From Flavobacteriales bacterium (GTDB taxonomy: Bacteria > Bacteroidota > Bacteroidia > Flavobacteriales > BACL11), in assembly GCA_002697505.1 (NCBI GenBank), contig NZWA01000034.1:25857-56394 (forward strand): a stretch of 30,538 bases of DNA. Reading direction: 5' to 3'. Under the pieces are notes generated by a model, which saw only the letters and a list, made by a program, of their open reading frames with translations, made no database searches and was not told the origin of the DNA. The translations under genes were made by a program, and so were the position numbers. Position 1 is the stretch's first letter. Each line of letters begins with the position of its first letter. Below, in pieces: positions 6,987 through 14,499 of the stretch.

Positions 6987-7985
6987 TTAGCAAGTTACTT
7001 CACCTCGCAAATTTTTATTTAATTTAGTTCTAATTTCACTATCATTATTAGAGAGTCCTAAAAGATACATTAATTTAGTAACTGCAGCTTCAGTTGTAAT
7101 ATCTTTACCATTAATTATATTTTTATTTTCAAAAGGAGCACTTGATTCATATTCTCCAGAAATAATATTTCCATGTATGCACTGAGACACATTAATTATT
7201 ATTTTCCCTTGATTAATCATGTCTTCAAACAATTTTCCAAGTCTTGGATCATCTGTTGCGTTTCCTGCACCAAAACTCTCAATTACGATACCTTTTACAT
7301 TTTTCATGATTAACGCGATAACTTCTAATTTTATTCCAGGATACAATTTTAGTATTGCAATATTGTTAGATAAATTTTTATGAACAATTAATTTTTCATT
7401 CGATTTTGTTAAACAATTGGTATTAAATTTAATTTTAACACCAATTTCAGCAAGTACTGGAAAATTTGGAGATTTAAAGGCTTCAAAATCTTCAGTATTA
7501 ATTTTTGTTGTTCTGTTACCTCTAAATAATTGATTTTCAAAGTAAATACAGACTTCATTGATTTTTTCCATTGCAGCAATTTCAATTGCCGTAATTAAAT
7601 TTTCTTTTGCGTCTGTTCTTCTTACCCCAATAGGGATTTGAGAACCTGTTAATATTACAGCTTTATTAATATTTTCAAGCATAAAACTTAAAGCTGAAGC
7701 AGTGTATGACATAGTATCTGAACCATGCAAAATAACAAATCCATCATATTTGTTGTAATTTTTTTCAATTATATCAACTATTTCAACCCACACGTGTATA
7801 TTCATATTTGATGAGTCAATAGGATGTTTAATGCTTTTATATTCAATGATAAGTTCATCATTTTGTAGTTCAGGAACAGATAATAATAAGCTCTCAAGTG
7901 TAAACGGGATCAGTTTATTATTCACTTTGTTTCTGATCATGCCAATAGTACCCCCGGTATAGATCAATAAAATTTTCTTAATCAT
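6987..7985 (-). CDS. ansA: Type I (cytoplasmic) L-asparaginase
   Basis: The 332-residue enzyme hydrolyses L-asparagine to aspartate and ammonia. The first catalytic Thr lies in IYTGGTIGM (T13 within 8-16). The second lies in HGSDTM (T91, with D90). DSSN (57-60) and the ILTGSQIPIG block (111-120) match the AnsA type. There is no signal peptide and the length equals that of E. coli AnsA, both supporting the cytoplasmic low-affinity form. The ATG overlaps the tatD stop by 4 bases and the stop is one base from tRNA-Ser, so the three are arranged as one minus-strand unit. Confidence 0.96.
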   Translation of the reverse strand: MIKKILLIYTGGTIGMIRNKVNNKLIPFTLESLLLSVPELQNDELIIEYKSIKHPIDSSNMNIHVWVEIVDIIEKNYNKYDGFVILHGSDTMSYTASALSFMLENINKAVILTGSQIPIGVRRTDAKENLITAIEIAAMEKINEVCIYFENQLFRGNRTTKINTEDFEAFKSPNFPVLAEIGVKIKFNTNCLTKSNEKLIVHKNLSNNIAILKLYPGIKLEVIALIMKNVKGIVIESFGAGNATDDPRLGKLFEDMINQGKIIINVSQCIHGNIISGEYESSAPFENKNIINGKDITTEAAVTKLMYLLGLSNNDSEIRTKLNKNLRGEVTC

Positions 7986-8755
7986 ATTTTAAAAAGTCTA
8001 TTAGCATTTTCATTTGTAAATCTACTTACTTCTTCAATTGAGATATTTTTTATTTCTGCAAGTTTTTTTGCTATTTCAATTATGTGTTTGCTCTCATTTC
8101 TTATGCCTCTGTATGGTGTTGGTGTTAGGTAAGGTGAGTCTGTTTCTAAAAGAAGATATTCATTATTTATATTTTGAATAGTTTTATCAAGATTACTATT
8201 TTTAAAGGTCAGCACTCCGCCAATACCAATGTAAAAGTTATTCAATCCAATAATTTGATTTGCTTCCTTAATATTACCTGTAAAACAATGAAATACACCC
8301 CTTAGATTATCATCATTGTATTTGTCTACAATATTAATAGTTTCATCAAATGAATTTCTGACATGTATAACAACAGGCAAGTTATTTTTTTTAGCTAAAA
8401 GTATTTGACTTGCAAAGGCTTTTTTTTGAACTTCTAATGTTGACTTATCCCAATGTAAATCTATTCCAATTTCTCCAACTGCAATATATTTTTTCGTTAG
8501 CAATTCTTTTTTAACATGCATGATCTCTTTCTCATAGTTATCTAAGTTCACATCACATGGGTGCAACCCCATCATTGGAAAACAATTATCTGGGTAATTC
8601 TGACATAAAGAAAGCATTCTTTGTGTGTATTTGCTAGAAATATTTGGTAAGAGAATTTTTTCAACTCCAGAATCTATTGCTTTTTGAACAACTTCATCTC
8701 TGTCTTCATCAAACTCCTTCGCATAAAGATGGCTATGTGTATCTATAAATTTCAT
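7982..8755 (-). CDS. tatD: TatD family metal-dependent hydrolase (DNase)
   Basis: The 257-residue TIM-barrel amidohydrolase belongs to the TatD family, whose members are metal-dependent nucleases. The metal ligands are all visible: H7 and H9 in DTHSH, E95 in VGEIGID, H131 in VVIHVR, H156 in VFHCF and D206 in ETDSPYL. I chose ATG at 8755 because it gives the canonical MKFIDTHSHL start. A longer frame from a TTG at 8764 overlaps the -7 promoter box and is unlikely. It leads the tatD-ansA-tRNA unit and lies head to head with the family 9 glycosyltransferase across 38 bases. Confidence 0.95.
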   Translation of the reverse strand: MKFIDTHSHLYAKEFDEDRDEVVQKAIDSGVEKILLPNISSKYTQRMLSLCQNYPDNCFPMMGLHPCDVNLDNYEKEIMHVKKELLTKKYIAVGEIGIDLHWDKSTLEVQKKAFASQILLAKKNNLPVVIHVRNSFDETINIVDKYNDDNLRGVFHCFTGNIKEANQIIGLNNFYIGIGGVLTFKNSNLDKTIQNINNEYLLLETDSPYLTPTPYRGIRNESKHIIEIAKKLAEIKNISIEEVSRFTNENANRLFKI

Positions 8756-8761
8756 TGGATA

Positions 8762-8769
8762 CAAAATTA
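8762..8769 (-). promoter_or_regulatory. -7 promoter box TAATTTTG for tatD
   Basis: This is an exact TAnnTTTG match on the minus strand, 6 bases before the tatD ATG, implying a leaderless or near-leaderless mRNA. No -33 TTTG is seen at the expected distance. Confidence 0.55.
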
Positions 8770-8781
8770 GGATAAATTACT

Positions 8782-8789
8782 TAGTTTTA
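8782..8789 (+). promoter_or_regulatory. Near-consensus -7 box TAGTTTTA for the glycosyltransferase
   Basis: It matches TAnnTTTG except for the last base and sits 4 bases before the GTG start at 8794. It lies 12 bases from the tatD -7 box on the other strand, so the two promoters share 38 bases. Confidence 0.35.
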
Positions 8790-8793
8790 CCAT

Positions 8794-9759
8794 GTGAATC
8801 GTAAAACTAAAATATTAATAATTAGATTTTCTTCTATTGGAGATATAATTTTAACAACTCCAGCTATAAGATGCATTAAATTGCAATATAAAAATGTTGA
8901 GCTTCATTACTTGACAAAATATAAATACAAAGATATATTGTTACATAATCCTTATTTAGATTCATGTCACTATTTTGATAATAATTTCTCTGAAGTTATA
9001 AAAAATTTAAAGCAAGAAAAATATGATATAATTATTGATCTTCATAATAATATGAGATCAAAAATGCTCAGATTAGCTTTAGCAACTAAAAATTATGTTT
9101 ATAATAAAGAAAATTTTAAAAAATTTCTTCTAATAAATTTTGGGTTAAATTTTTCTAAGTTACACACTGTAGACAGATATTTTTTACCATTAAAAGATTT
9201 ACAAATTAAAAATGATAATAATGGGCTTGATATTTTTATTGATGATAATTGTAATGTAGATTTTAATACATCTCAAAAATATATTTCATGGTGTATTGGA
9301 GGTAGTTTTGAAAATAAAAAGTTATCTGATGAGCAAATAGTCTATGTTTGCAATAAATTAAATTTACCTATTGTTTTTATAGGTGGTCCTAATGAATATG
9401 ATTTAGCAGAAAAAATCATCACTAAATCATCAAATAATAAACTTTATAATTTTTGTGGTAAAATAAACTTTTCAGAATCTTCTTTTCTAGTAAAAAAATC
9501 AAATTTATTATTAACTAATGACACCAGTATATTGCATGTTGGATCAGCTTTTAAGATACCTACAATTTCTTTTTGGGGATGTACAAAACCTGAGCTTGGA
9601 TTTAGTTCTTATTTAAATCCAATATCTCATGAAATATGTTCAGAAAACACTAGACCTTGCTCAAAGCATGGAAAAAACTGTAAAGTATTAACTAATGGTT
9701 GTGTCAAAAATATTAAGCCAGAAATTATTTATAAGAAAGTAATAGAAATAGAGTTTTAG
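8794..9759 (+). CDS. Glycosyltransferase family 9 (heptosyltransferase-like)
   Basis: The 321-residue cytoplasmic-face glycosyltransferase has the two Rossmann halves of the ADP-heptose:LPS heptosyltransferase family. The N-terminal half opens with RFSSIGDIILTTPA (D17 expected as catalytic base) and includes IIDLHNN (80-86). The C-terminal half has FIGG (195-198) and the nucleotide-sugar site NDTSILH (242-248), followed by PTISFWG. Near the C-terminus there are four cysteines (C282, C289, C296, C303), a feature of several Bacteroidota members. The start is GTG at 8794; an overlapping ATG at 8792 is out of frame and stops at once. The acceptor sugar is unknown, but LPS core assembly is likely and fits kdsB nearby. 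It ends by overlapping the convergent thioesterase by 4 bases. Confidence 0.9.
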   Translation: MNRKTKILIIRFSSIGDIILTTPAIRCIKLQYKNVELHYLTKYKYKDILLHNPYLDSCHYFDNNFSEVIKNLKQEKYDIIIDLHNNMRSKMLRLALATKNYVYNKENFKKFLLINFGLNFSKLHTVDRYFLPLKDLQIKNDNNGLDIFIDDNCNVDFNTSQKYISWCIGGSFENKKLSDEQIVYVCNKLNLPIVFIGGPNEYDLAEKIITKSSNNKLYNFCGKINFSESSFLVKKSNLLLTNDTSILHVGSAFKIPTISFWGCTKPELGFSSYLNPISHEICSENTRPCSKHGKNCKVLTNGCVKNIKPEIIYKKVIEIEF

Positions 9760-10265
9760 TCGAATAGTGCTTTCAGCTCCGTAGCTTCATTAGCTTTAAT
9801 TTTTCCGGCTAATATTAATGATAATTGCCTTCTTCTTAAAGCACCATCATATCTTATTTTTTCTATTTCTGTTTCAGGAGTTACTTCAGGAACCCTAACA
9901 GGTTTCCCCACATTATCAACCGCAACAAATGTATAGATTGCTTCGTTACATTTTGTTTTTTCACCTGATAGAGAGTCTTCAATCCATACGTCAATAAAAA
10001 TTTCCATTGAAGACCTGAAAGATCTAGAGATATTAGCTTCAAGCGTAACGATACTAGCTCTTGGAATAGGGTTTTCAAAAGAGACATTATTGACAGAGGC
10101 AGTAACGCATGTTCTGTTACAATGTCTGTGAGCGGTTATTGCAGCTGCAATATCCATCCAGTGTAATAATCTTCCTCCCATTAAATTATTTAAATTGTTT
10201 GTGTCGTTAGGCAAAACAATTTCTGTTAGAGTAGCTTGGCTTTCTTTTGGTGTCTTACCTTTCAT
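9756..10265 (-). CDS. Hotdog-fold acyl-CoA thioesterase
   Basis: The 169-residue enzyme belongs to the acyl-CoA hydrolase family (YciA/BACH type), releasing free acid and CoA from acyl-CoA. The hallmark segment N-L-M-G-G-R-L-L-H-W-M-D (27-38) carries the catalytic D38 on the hotdog helix. CVTASVNNVSFENPI (53-67) is the typical central strand. A basic C-terminal tail with RRRQLSL follows. The start overlaps the HU-SPOR stop by 4 bases, so the two are translationally coupled. The coupling has no obvious functional reason. The acyl chain preference cannot be read from sequence. Confidence 0.92.
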   Translation of the reverse strand: MKGKTPKESQATLTEIVLPNDTNNLNNLMGGRLLHWMDIAAAITAHRHCNRTCVTASVNNVSFENPIPRASIVTLEANISRSFRSSMEIFIDVWIEDSLSGEKTKCNEAIYTFVAVDNVGKPVRVPEVTPETEIEKIRYDGALRRRQLSLILAGKIKANEATELKALFD

Positions 10266-11185
10266 TGCTCGTTAGTTAAAATCCATGCTGAGCGATAATT
10301 TTTTTTCACATTTGTTAGTGCTAAAATTGCATCTTCTTTTCTTTTGAAATTACTGATACTAACTCTTGAATTCAAATCAGAATTTAAAATTTGCGCATCG
10401 TATTTTTTGGAAAGTAATTTTGCATGCAGTTTTTTAGCATTTGTCACTTCTTGAAATGAGCCAATAATTATGTGATATTTTAGTTCAGTATTAACAGTTG
10501 GCAAAACATTTGTGTTTATACCAGCCTTGTTATTTGTTTCTAAAAAATTCCTATTATCAGTTTTACCAAAAGAAAAGTCAATTAACGACATCTTCTCATA
10601 TATTGTTGTTATGTTTTTTTCTTGATTAATACTAATAAAAGATATTAAAATTAGCGGAATAGCAACTGCGGCAGCTCTAAGAAACATTTGATTGGATGAT
10701 ATGATATTTTTTTCAAATACATTAACAGTATTTTGTATTTCATTTTTTATGCGCTCCTTTTTATCAATTGTATTAGAATTAACAGAGCACATTCCAAAGC
10801 TATTTAAATTATAGTTATATCCCTTTTCTTGAGTAAATAAAATATTATTTTCAGACCCTATTGTAAATAGTCCAACCTTTTTAATTCGTAGAATTTTTGT
10901 TTCAAATAATTTACTTTTTAGTTTTTTTGAGATAGTCAATACATATGTAAGACATTCTTTTTGACTAATATTTTCTTCTTTTGCAATATGATTGACAAGA
11001 AGTCCATCATTATTTACTAGTTGACTGTTGAATAAAATTGTTTTAGAGGGAGGAGTTATTTCTCCACTTTTTTCATTTATAGTTGCAGATTTATCATTTA
11101 CTATAAAACCACCAAAATCAGGAACAATAATACAATCCTCCAAGTATAAAAGTTCTGAAATATAGTATTCTAAAGATTTTTTCAT
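10262..11185 (-). CDS. HU (CCDC81-type) and SPOR domain membrane protein
   Basis: The 307-residue protein joins three parts. Residues 1-125 match the two-part bacterial HU-CCDC81 domain: the ELLYLEDCIIVPDFGGFI segment (11-28) and the KKVGLFTIG segment (102-110) are diagnostic. A single transmembrane helix lies at about 170-187. The C-terminal 236-307 is a SPOR domain (YHIIIGSF, then VSISNF, then AWIL), which in other proteins binds denuded septal peptidoglycan. The topology suggests a cytoplasmic HU part and a periplasmic SPOR part, a possible link between cell interior and division site. This architecture is known in Bacteroidota but its role is not established. It has its own -7 box directly before the start. 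Confidence 0.9.
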   Translation of the reverse strand: MKKSLEYYISELLYLEDCIIVPDFGGFIVNDKSATINEKSGEITPPSKTILFNSQLVNNDGLLVNHIAKEENISQKECLTYVLTISKKLKSKLFETKILRIKKVGLFTIGSENNILFTQEKGYNYNLNSFGMCSVNSNTIDKKERIKNEIQNTVNVFEKNIISSNQMFLRAAAVAIPLILISFISINQEKNITTIYEKMSLIDFSFGKTDNRNFLETNNKAGINTNVLPTVNTELKYHIIIGSFQEVTNAKKLHAKLLSKKYDAQILNSDLNSRVSISNFKRKEDAILALTNVKKNYRSAWILTNEQ

Positions 11186-11190
11186 TTTAG

Positions 11191-11198
11191 CAAAAGTA
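11191..11198 (-). promoter_or_regulatory. -7 promoter box TACTTTTG for HU-SPOR gene
   Basis: This is an exact TAnnTTTG on the minus strand, 5 bases before the ATG at 11185. It predicts a leaderless transcript covering the HU-SPOR and thioesterase genes. A TTTGAA lies further upstream at a spacing of about 24, longer than usual. Confidence 0.55.
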
Positions 11199-11204
11199 AA
11201 AAAT

Positions 11205-11912
11205 TTATATTAATAACTTCTTCAAATCTTCACGTGTATCAATAGATACTGATTCATGATCAGTTATTCCTACCAAAATTTGATAATTATTTTCAATCCA
11301 TCGAAGTTGCTCTAAATTTTCATTCATTTCTCTTTCAGTTTGACTAAGTTTTGAAATTTCGTTTAAAACTTCAGTTTTAAATGCATAAATACCAATATGC
11401 TTATAGTATTTTGTATTTTTATTTATCTTATCAATTTTTCTTACAAAATCATCTGCGATTTTTGTTTTTTTATTAAAAATAATTTTAGGATTATTAGCAT
11501 CAAAAATTACGTTTAAATCATCAATTTTTTTTGCAAGTGTGGCAATATCGGCATTAGAATCTAAAAGATTAGCAACTACTTGATCAATTTGAATTGGGTT
11601 AATGAAAGGTTCATCTCCTTGAATGTTTACTACAATGTCATAAGCCATATTTGAATTTAATACAACTTCATTACATCTATCGGTTCCAGATTCGTGAGTA
11701 ATGCTTGTCATAACAACATTTCCTCCGAATTCATTAACATGTTTATATATTCTTTTGTCATCAGTAGCTACAACTATCTGATTTAATAATAATGATTTCT
11801 CACATTGCTCATAAACCCTTTGAATCATGCTTTTGCCAGAGATATTAATAAGTGGTTTTCCTGGCAAACGTTTTGATGCAAACCTAGATGGAATAATGCC
11901 TAGTATATGCAT
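11205..11912 (-). CDS. kdsB: 3-deoxy-manno-octulosonate cytidylyltransferase
   Basis: The 235-residue cytoplasmic enzyme activates KDO with CTP to CMP-KDO for LPS inner-core synthesis. Diagnostic motifs are IIPSRFASKRLPGKPL (6-21) for CTP binding, ATDD (49-52), SGTDR (75-79) and IQGDEPF (97-103) with the metal-binding Asp. The length is slightly below that of E. coli KdsB. It begins directly at the base next to the TonB receptor stop, so it is read from the receptor promoter. Its presence shows the organism makes KDO-containing LPS. Confidence 0.96.
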   Translation of the reverse strand: MHILGIIPSRFASKRLPGKPLINISGKSMIQRVYEQCEKSLLLNQIVVATDDKRIYKHVNEFGGNVVMTSITHESGTDRCNEVVLNSNMAYDIVVNIQGDEPFINPIQIDQVVANLLDSNADIATLAKKIDDLNVIFDANNPKIIFNKKTKIADDFVRKIDKINKNTKYYKHIGIYAFKTEVLNEISKLSQTEREMNENLEQLRWIENNYQILVGITDHESVSIDTREDLKKLLI

Positions 11913-14345
11913 TTATATTTTAATATTACAATTAATTGCTATGGTTCTTGGAGGCATCATATTTGCAGGTCGGTTCATATATTCTTTATTTAAAAGATTA
12001 TTAATAACAATTCCTGTCTTAAAATAATTATTTATTTGATAATAAAATCTTGAATCAATTATGAAATCTCCATTTTTTCCATTTTCTCTTGCCTCTGGAA
12101 TTCCCGGAACAAGCCAGCTAAAAAACTCATCTGCAAATATGGCATCAATATTTTTCATAAAATCATTGTATCTAAAGCTTGTCCCTAGAGATGTTTTTTT
12201 ATGAATTATTTCTAAATCAAGTTTAGCCAGATGTTGATATCGATACTTAAGTACTTCTGGATTTGAACTACTGTTGTTATAAGTTAAATCAGATATTTCA
12301 TCTTCCCCAAAAATACCTACCATTGGTTCTTCAAGAGTTGCATAAATTTCATTTGGAGTTAGAGAGATTGGATTGATGTAAGTATATCCAGCAAGTATAT
12401 TTAGTTTGATTTCTGAAGAAATATTTCCTGATCCTAAAACACTTAGTTCAACCCCACTAATTCGTGTTTTTCCAACATTTACAGATTTAAATCCATAACC
12501 TAAAAAATTTTCAAACCCATTATCTTCTCCAAATCTACCAAATGTAAATTCCATCATATCATCATACTGCATTAAAAATCCTGCGATATCTATATAACCT
12601 AACCAGCTATTATATTTAATAACCTGCTTTAGTCCTAATTCAGTACTCCATCCGTTTTCTGGATTAAGTCCAGGGTTTGGGTAAACAAATATGCCATCAG
12701 CTATCTGAGTTGAAATAAATAATTCAGCCATTGATGGGAATCTGTAGCCTTGCCCCCATGAGGATCTTATAAACGTGCCTTCAAAAATCTGATAATTCAC
12801 ACCAGTTCTAAAAACGGGTTTCGAAGCGTTGAATTCCACAATACTATCACCATTCACATAATATTTTTCTTCTGTTTTCAGCTTAAAATCTTCGTGCCTT
12901 GCTCCTAATGAAAAATTAAATTTACCCCATTTTTTATCTATTTGAGTATACAATGAGCTATTTTGTCTTTTACTGATGCCATTAAAAAGATCTGAATTGG
13001 CACCTACATTTTCATAACTCAAACCAGTAGTCAATCGTAAATTATATTTTTCGATATTTTTTTGCCATTGATAATCGATGTAATAAGTTTTTGATGATGT
13101 GCTTTGCCCCACATCTTCTCCATTATTTAAATTATCATTCAAAACACTTAAATGTCTAGTTTTTATGCTATGCTTATTATTGTCATAGCTGAAGTTAACA
13201 AACGGATCAATATTGTAAATAAGTCCTTTTGTAGTAATAACCTCACTTCCATATGGAACATATGCTTGCTCTAAGCTCGACCATATAATAGCGCTACCAG
13301 AATTTTGTTTTAATATATTGGCATTAACACCATAGTTTAAACCTTTTATTTTTTGGCTTTTGTAAACTGAATTTAGATTTACACGATTTCTATCAGTTAT
13401 TTCTCCATATCTATAACCATCATCTTTAAATATATTACCCCCAAAAGTTAAATCGAGATTTTTCAATTTCATTGCATGTAAAAAATCAACGCCTTTAAAC
13501 GCTCTTCTTTTATATACTAGTTTTCCGTTTTGATTTGATGGTACTGAATTCCAGTGAAGTTCTTTTCTTTTAGGAATGTCAATTAATCCCATATGCATGT
13601 TTATTTTTGTATATCCAGGAAGTTTATTTTTGTCTATATCATTTTGATTTGGGAAGGAGGTTCTAATATTAATTACTCCATTAAGTGCTGATGATCCGTA
13701 AAGTGCTGATGAAGCACCTTTAATTATTTCAACCTGATTAATATTCTCTGTAGCAATTAAACTCCATTGTGCTTGTCCTGCATCACCAGAAATCAATGGC
13801 ATATCATCAACCATAACCAAAACTCTTGTTCCTGCTCCGTAACTCCATCCACTACCCCCTCTAATATTGGCTTGACCATCAGTGATATTTACGCCAGGGA
13901 CCTGATCGATAGCTGTTTCTATATTTGTTGTATTCTTATTTTCAATTAAGGAAGGTTTCATCACTTCCATTGAAACAGTAATTTCTTCAAGGTTTTGTTC
14001 AAATCTACCAGCAGATACAACAACGGTTTTTAATTGTTCTGAGTCTTGTTCTAGAGATATGTTTATTGTTTTCTGCTCGTTATCATCTATTAAATAAATA
14101 TTGCTATAACTTTTGTACCCAATATATTTAAATGTAATATTATATTTTTTATCATTTGATTTATTTAGTTTAAGAGAATAATCGCCATTAAAATCTGTTG
14201 CAGTTCCACCTCCACTACTCAACAAAACATTAACACCAATAAGAGGTTCTTTAGTTTTTTTGTCAATTATTTTTCCATTAATGTATTGAGCACTTGTATA
14301 ATTGCTGACAAAAAATAAGACTAGAAAAAAAAATAAATTTTTCAT
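11913..14345 (-). CDS. TonB-dependent outer-membrane receptor
   Basis: This 810-residue outer-membrane transporter has a signal peptide (1-20, ending TSAQ), a carboxypeptidase-regulatory-like domain (about 22-100) with GVNVLLSSGGGTATDFNG, a TonB-box-like LKTVVVSAG (105-113) and a plug domain (about 125-227). The plug holds VPGVNI, IRGGSGWSYGAGTRVLVMVD and the GASSALYGSSALNGVINI end motif. The rest (about 290-810) is the beta barrel. The substrate is unknown: no SusD-like partner lies nearby, which argues against a glycan-utilisation system and leaves siderophore, cofactor or metal uptake open. It is the first gene of a unit with kdsB and has its own -7 box on the minus strand. Confidence 0.93.
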   Translation of the reverse strand: MKNLFFFLVLFFVSNYTSAQYINGKIIDKKTKEPLIGVNVLLSSGGGTATDFNGDYSLKLNKSNDKKYNITFKYIGYKSYSNIYLIDDNEQKTINISLEQDSEQLKTVVVSAGRFEQNLEEITVSMEVMKPSLIENKNTTNIETAIDQVPGVNITDGQANIRGGSGWSYGAGTRVLVMVDDMPLISGDAGQAQWSLIATENINQVEIIKGASSALYGSSALNGVINIRTSFPNQNDIDKNKLPGYTKINMHMGLIDIPKRKELHWNSVPSNQNGKLVYKRRAFKGVDFLHAMKLKNLDLTFGGNIFKDDGYRYGEITDRNRVNLNSVYKSQKIKGLNYGVNANILKQNSGSAIIWSSLEQAYVPYGSEVITTKGLIYNIDPFVNFSYDNNKHSIKTRHLSVLNDNLNNGEDVGQSTSSKTYYIDYQWQKNIEKYNLRLTTGLSYENVGANSDLFNGISKRQNSSLYTQIDKKWGKFNFSLGARHEDFKLKTEEKYYVNGDSIVEFNASKPVFRTGVNYQIFEGTFIRSSWGQGYRFPSMAELFISTQIADGIFVYPNPGLNPENGWSTELGLKQVIKYNSWLGYIDIAGFLMQYDDMMEFTFGRFGEDNGFENFLGYGFKSVNVGKTRISGVELSVLGSGNISSEIKLNILAGYTYINPISLTPNEIYATLEEPMVGIFGEDEISDLTYNNSSSNPEVLKYRYQHLAKLDLEIIHKKTSLGTSFRYNDFMKNIDAIFADEFFSWLVPGIPEARENGKNGDFIIDSRFYYQINNYFKTGIVINNLLNKEYMNRPANMMPPRTIAINCNIKI

Positions 14346-14363
14346 AAAATTTATAAACCTTTA

Positions 14364-14371
14364 CAAATATA
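14364..14371 (-). promoter_or_regulatory. -7 promoter box TATATTTG for the TonB receptor
   Basis: This exact TAnnTTTG match lies on the minus strand, 18 bases before the ATG at 14345. It would drive the receptor and kdsB. Confidence 0.55.
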
Positions 14372-14462
14372 AAAATTTGCATTAAAGTGAATCAGTTTAA
14401 TTTTTTTAAACACTTTTGTTGTTATTATATTTATAAGTATTTTTTTTATTTGAAAAATAATA

Positions 14463-14470
14463 TACATTTG
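14463..14470 (+). promoter_or_regulatory. -7 promoter box TACATTTG for gdhA
   Basis: This exact TAnnTTTG match lies 29 bases before the gdhA ATG. The 154-base divergent region 14346-14499 therefore holds both outward promoters. A short ATG frame at 14483 (nine codons, then stop) lies in the leader just before the real start. Confidence 0.6.
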
Positions 14471-14499
14471 CGCTATAACAACATGAAAAAAAATTTTTT

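Noticed and set aside
6831..7022. 63-codon open frame on the plus strand with a GIRTPETISRLHAFQACALSHSATSP-like product
   Set aside because: It is the antisense translation of tRNA-Ser(GGA), a well-known false gene type.
8756..8764. TTG start for tatD giving three extra residues
   Set aside because: It overlaps the -7 box, and the ATG at 8755 gives the standard MKFIDTHSH start.
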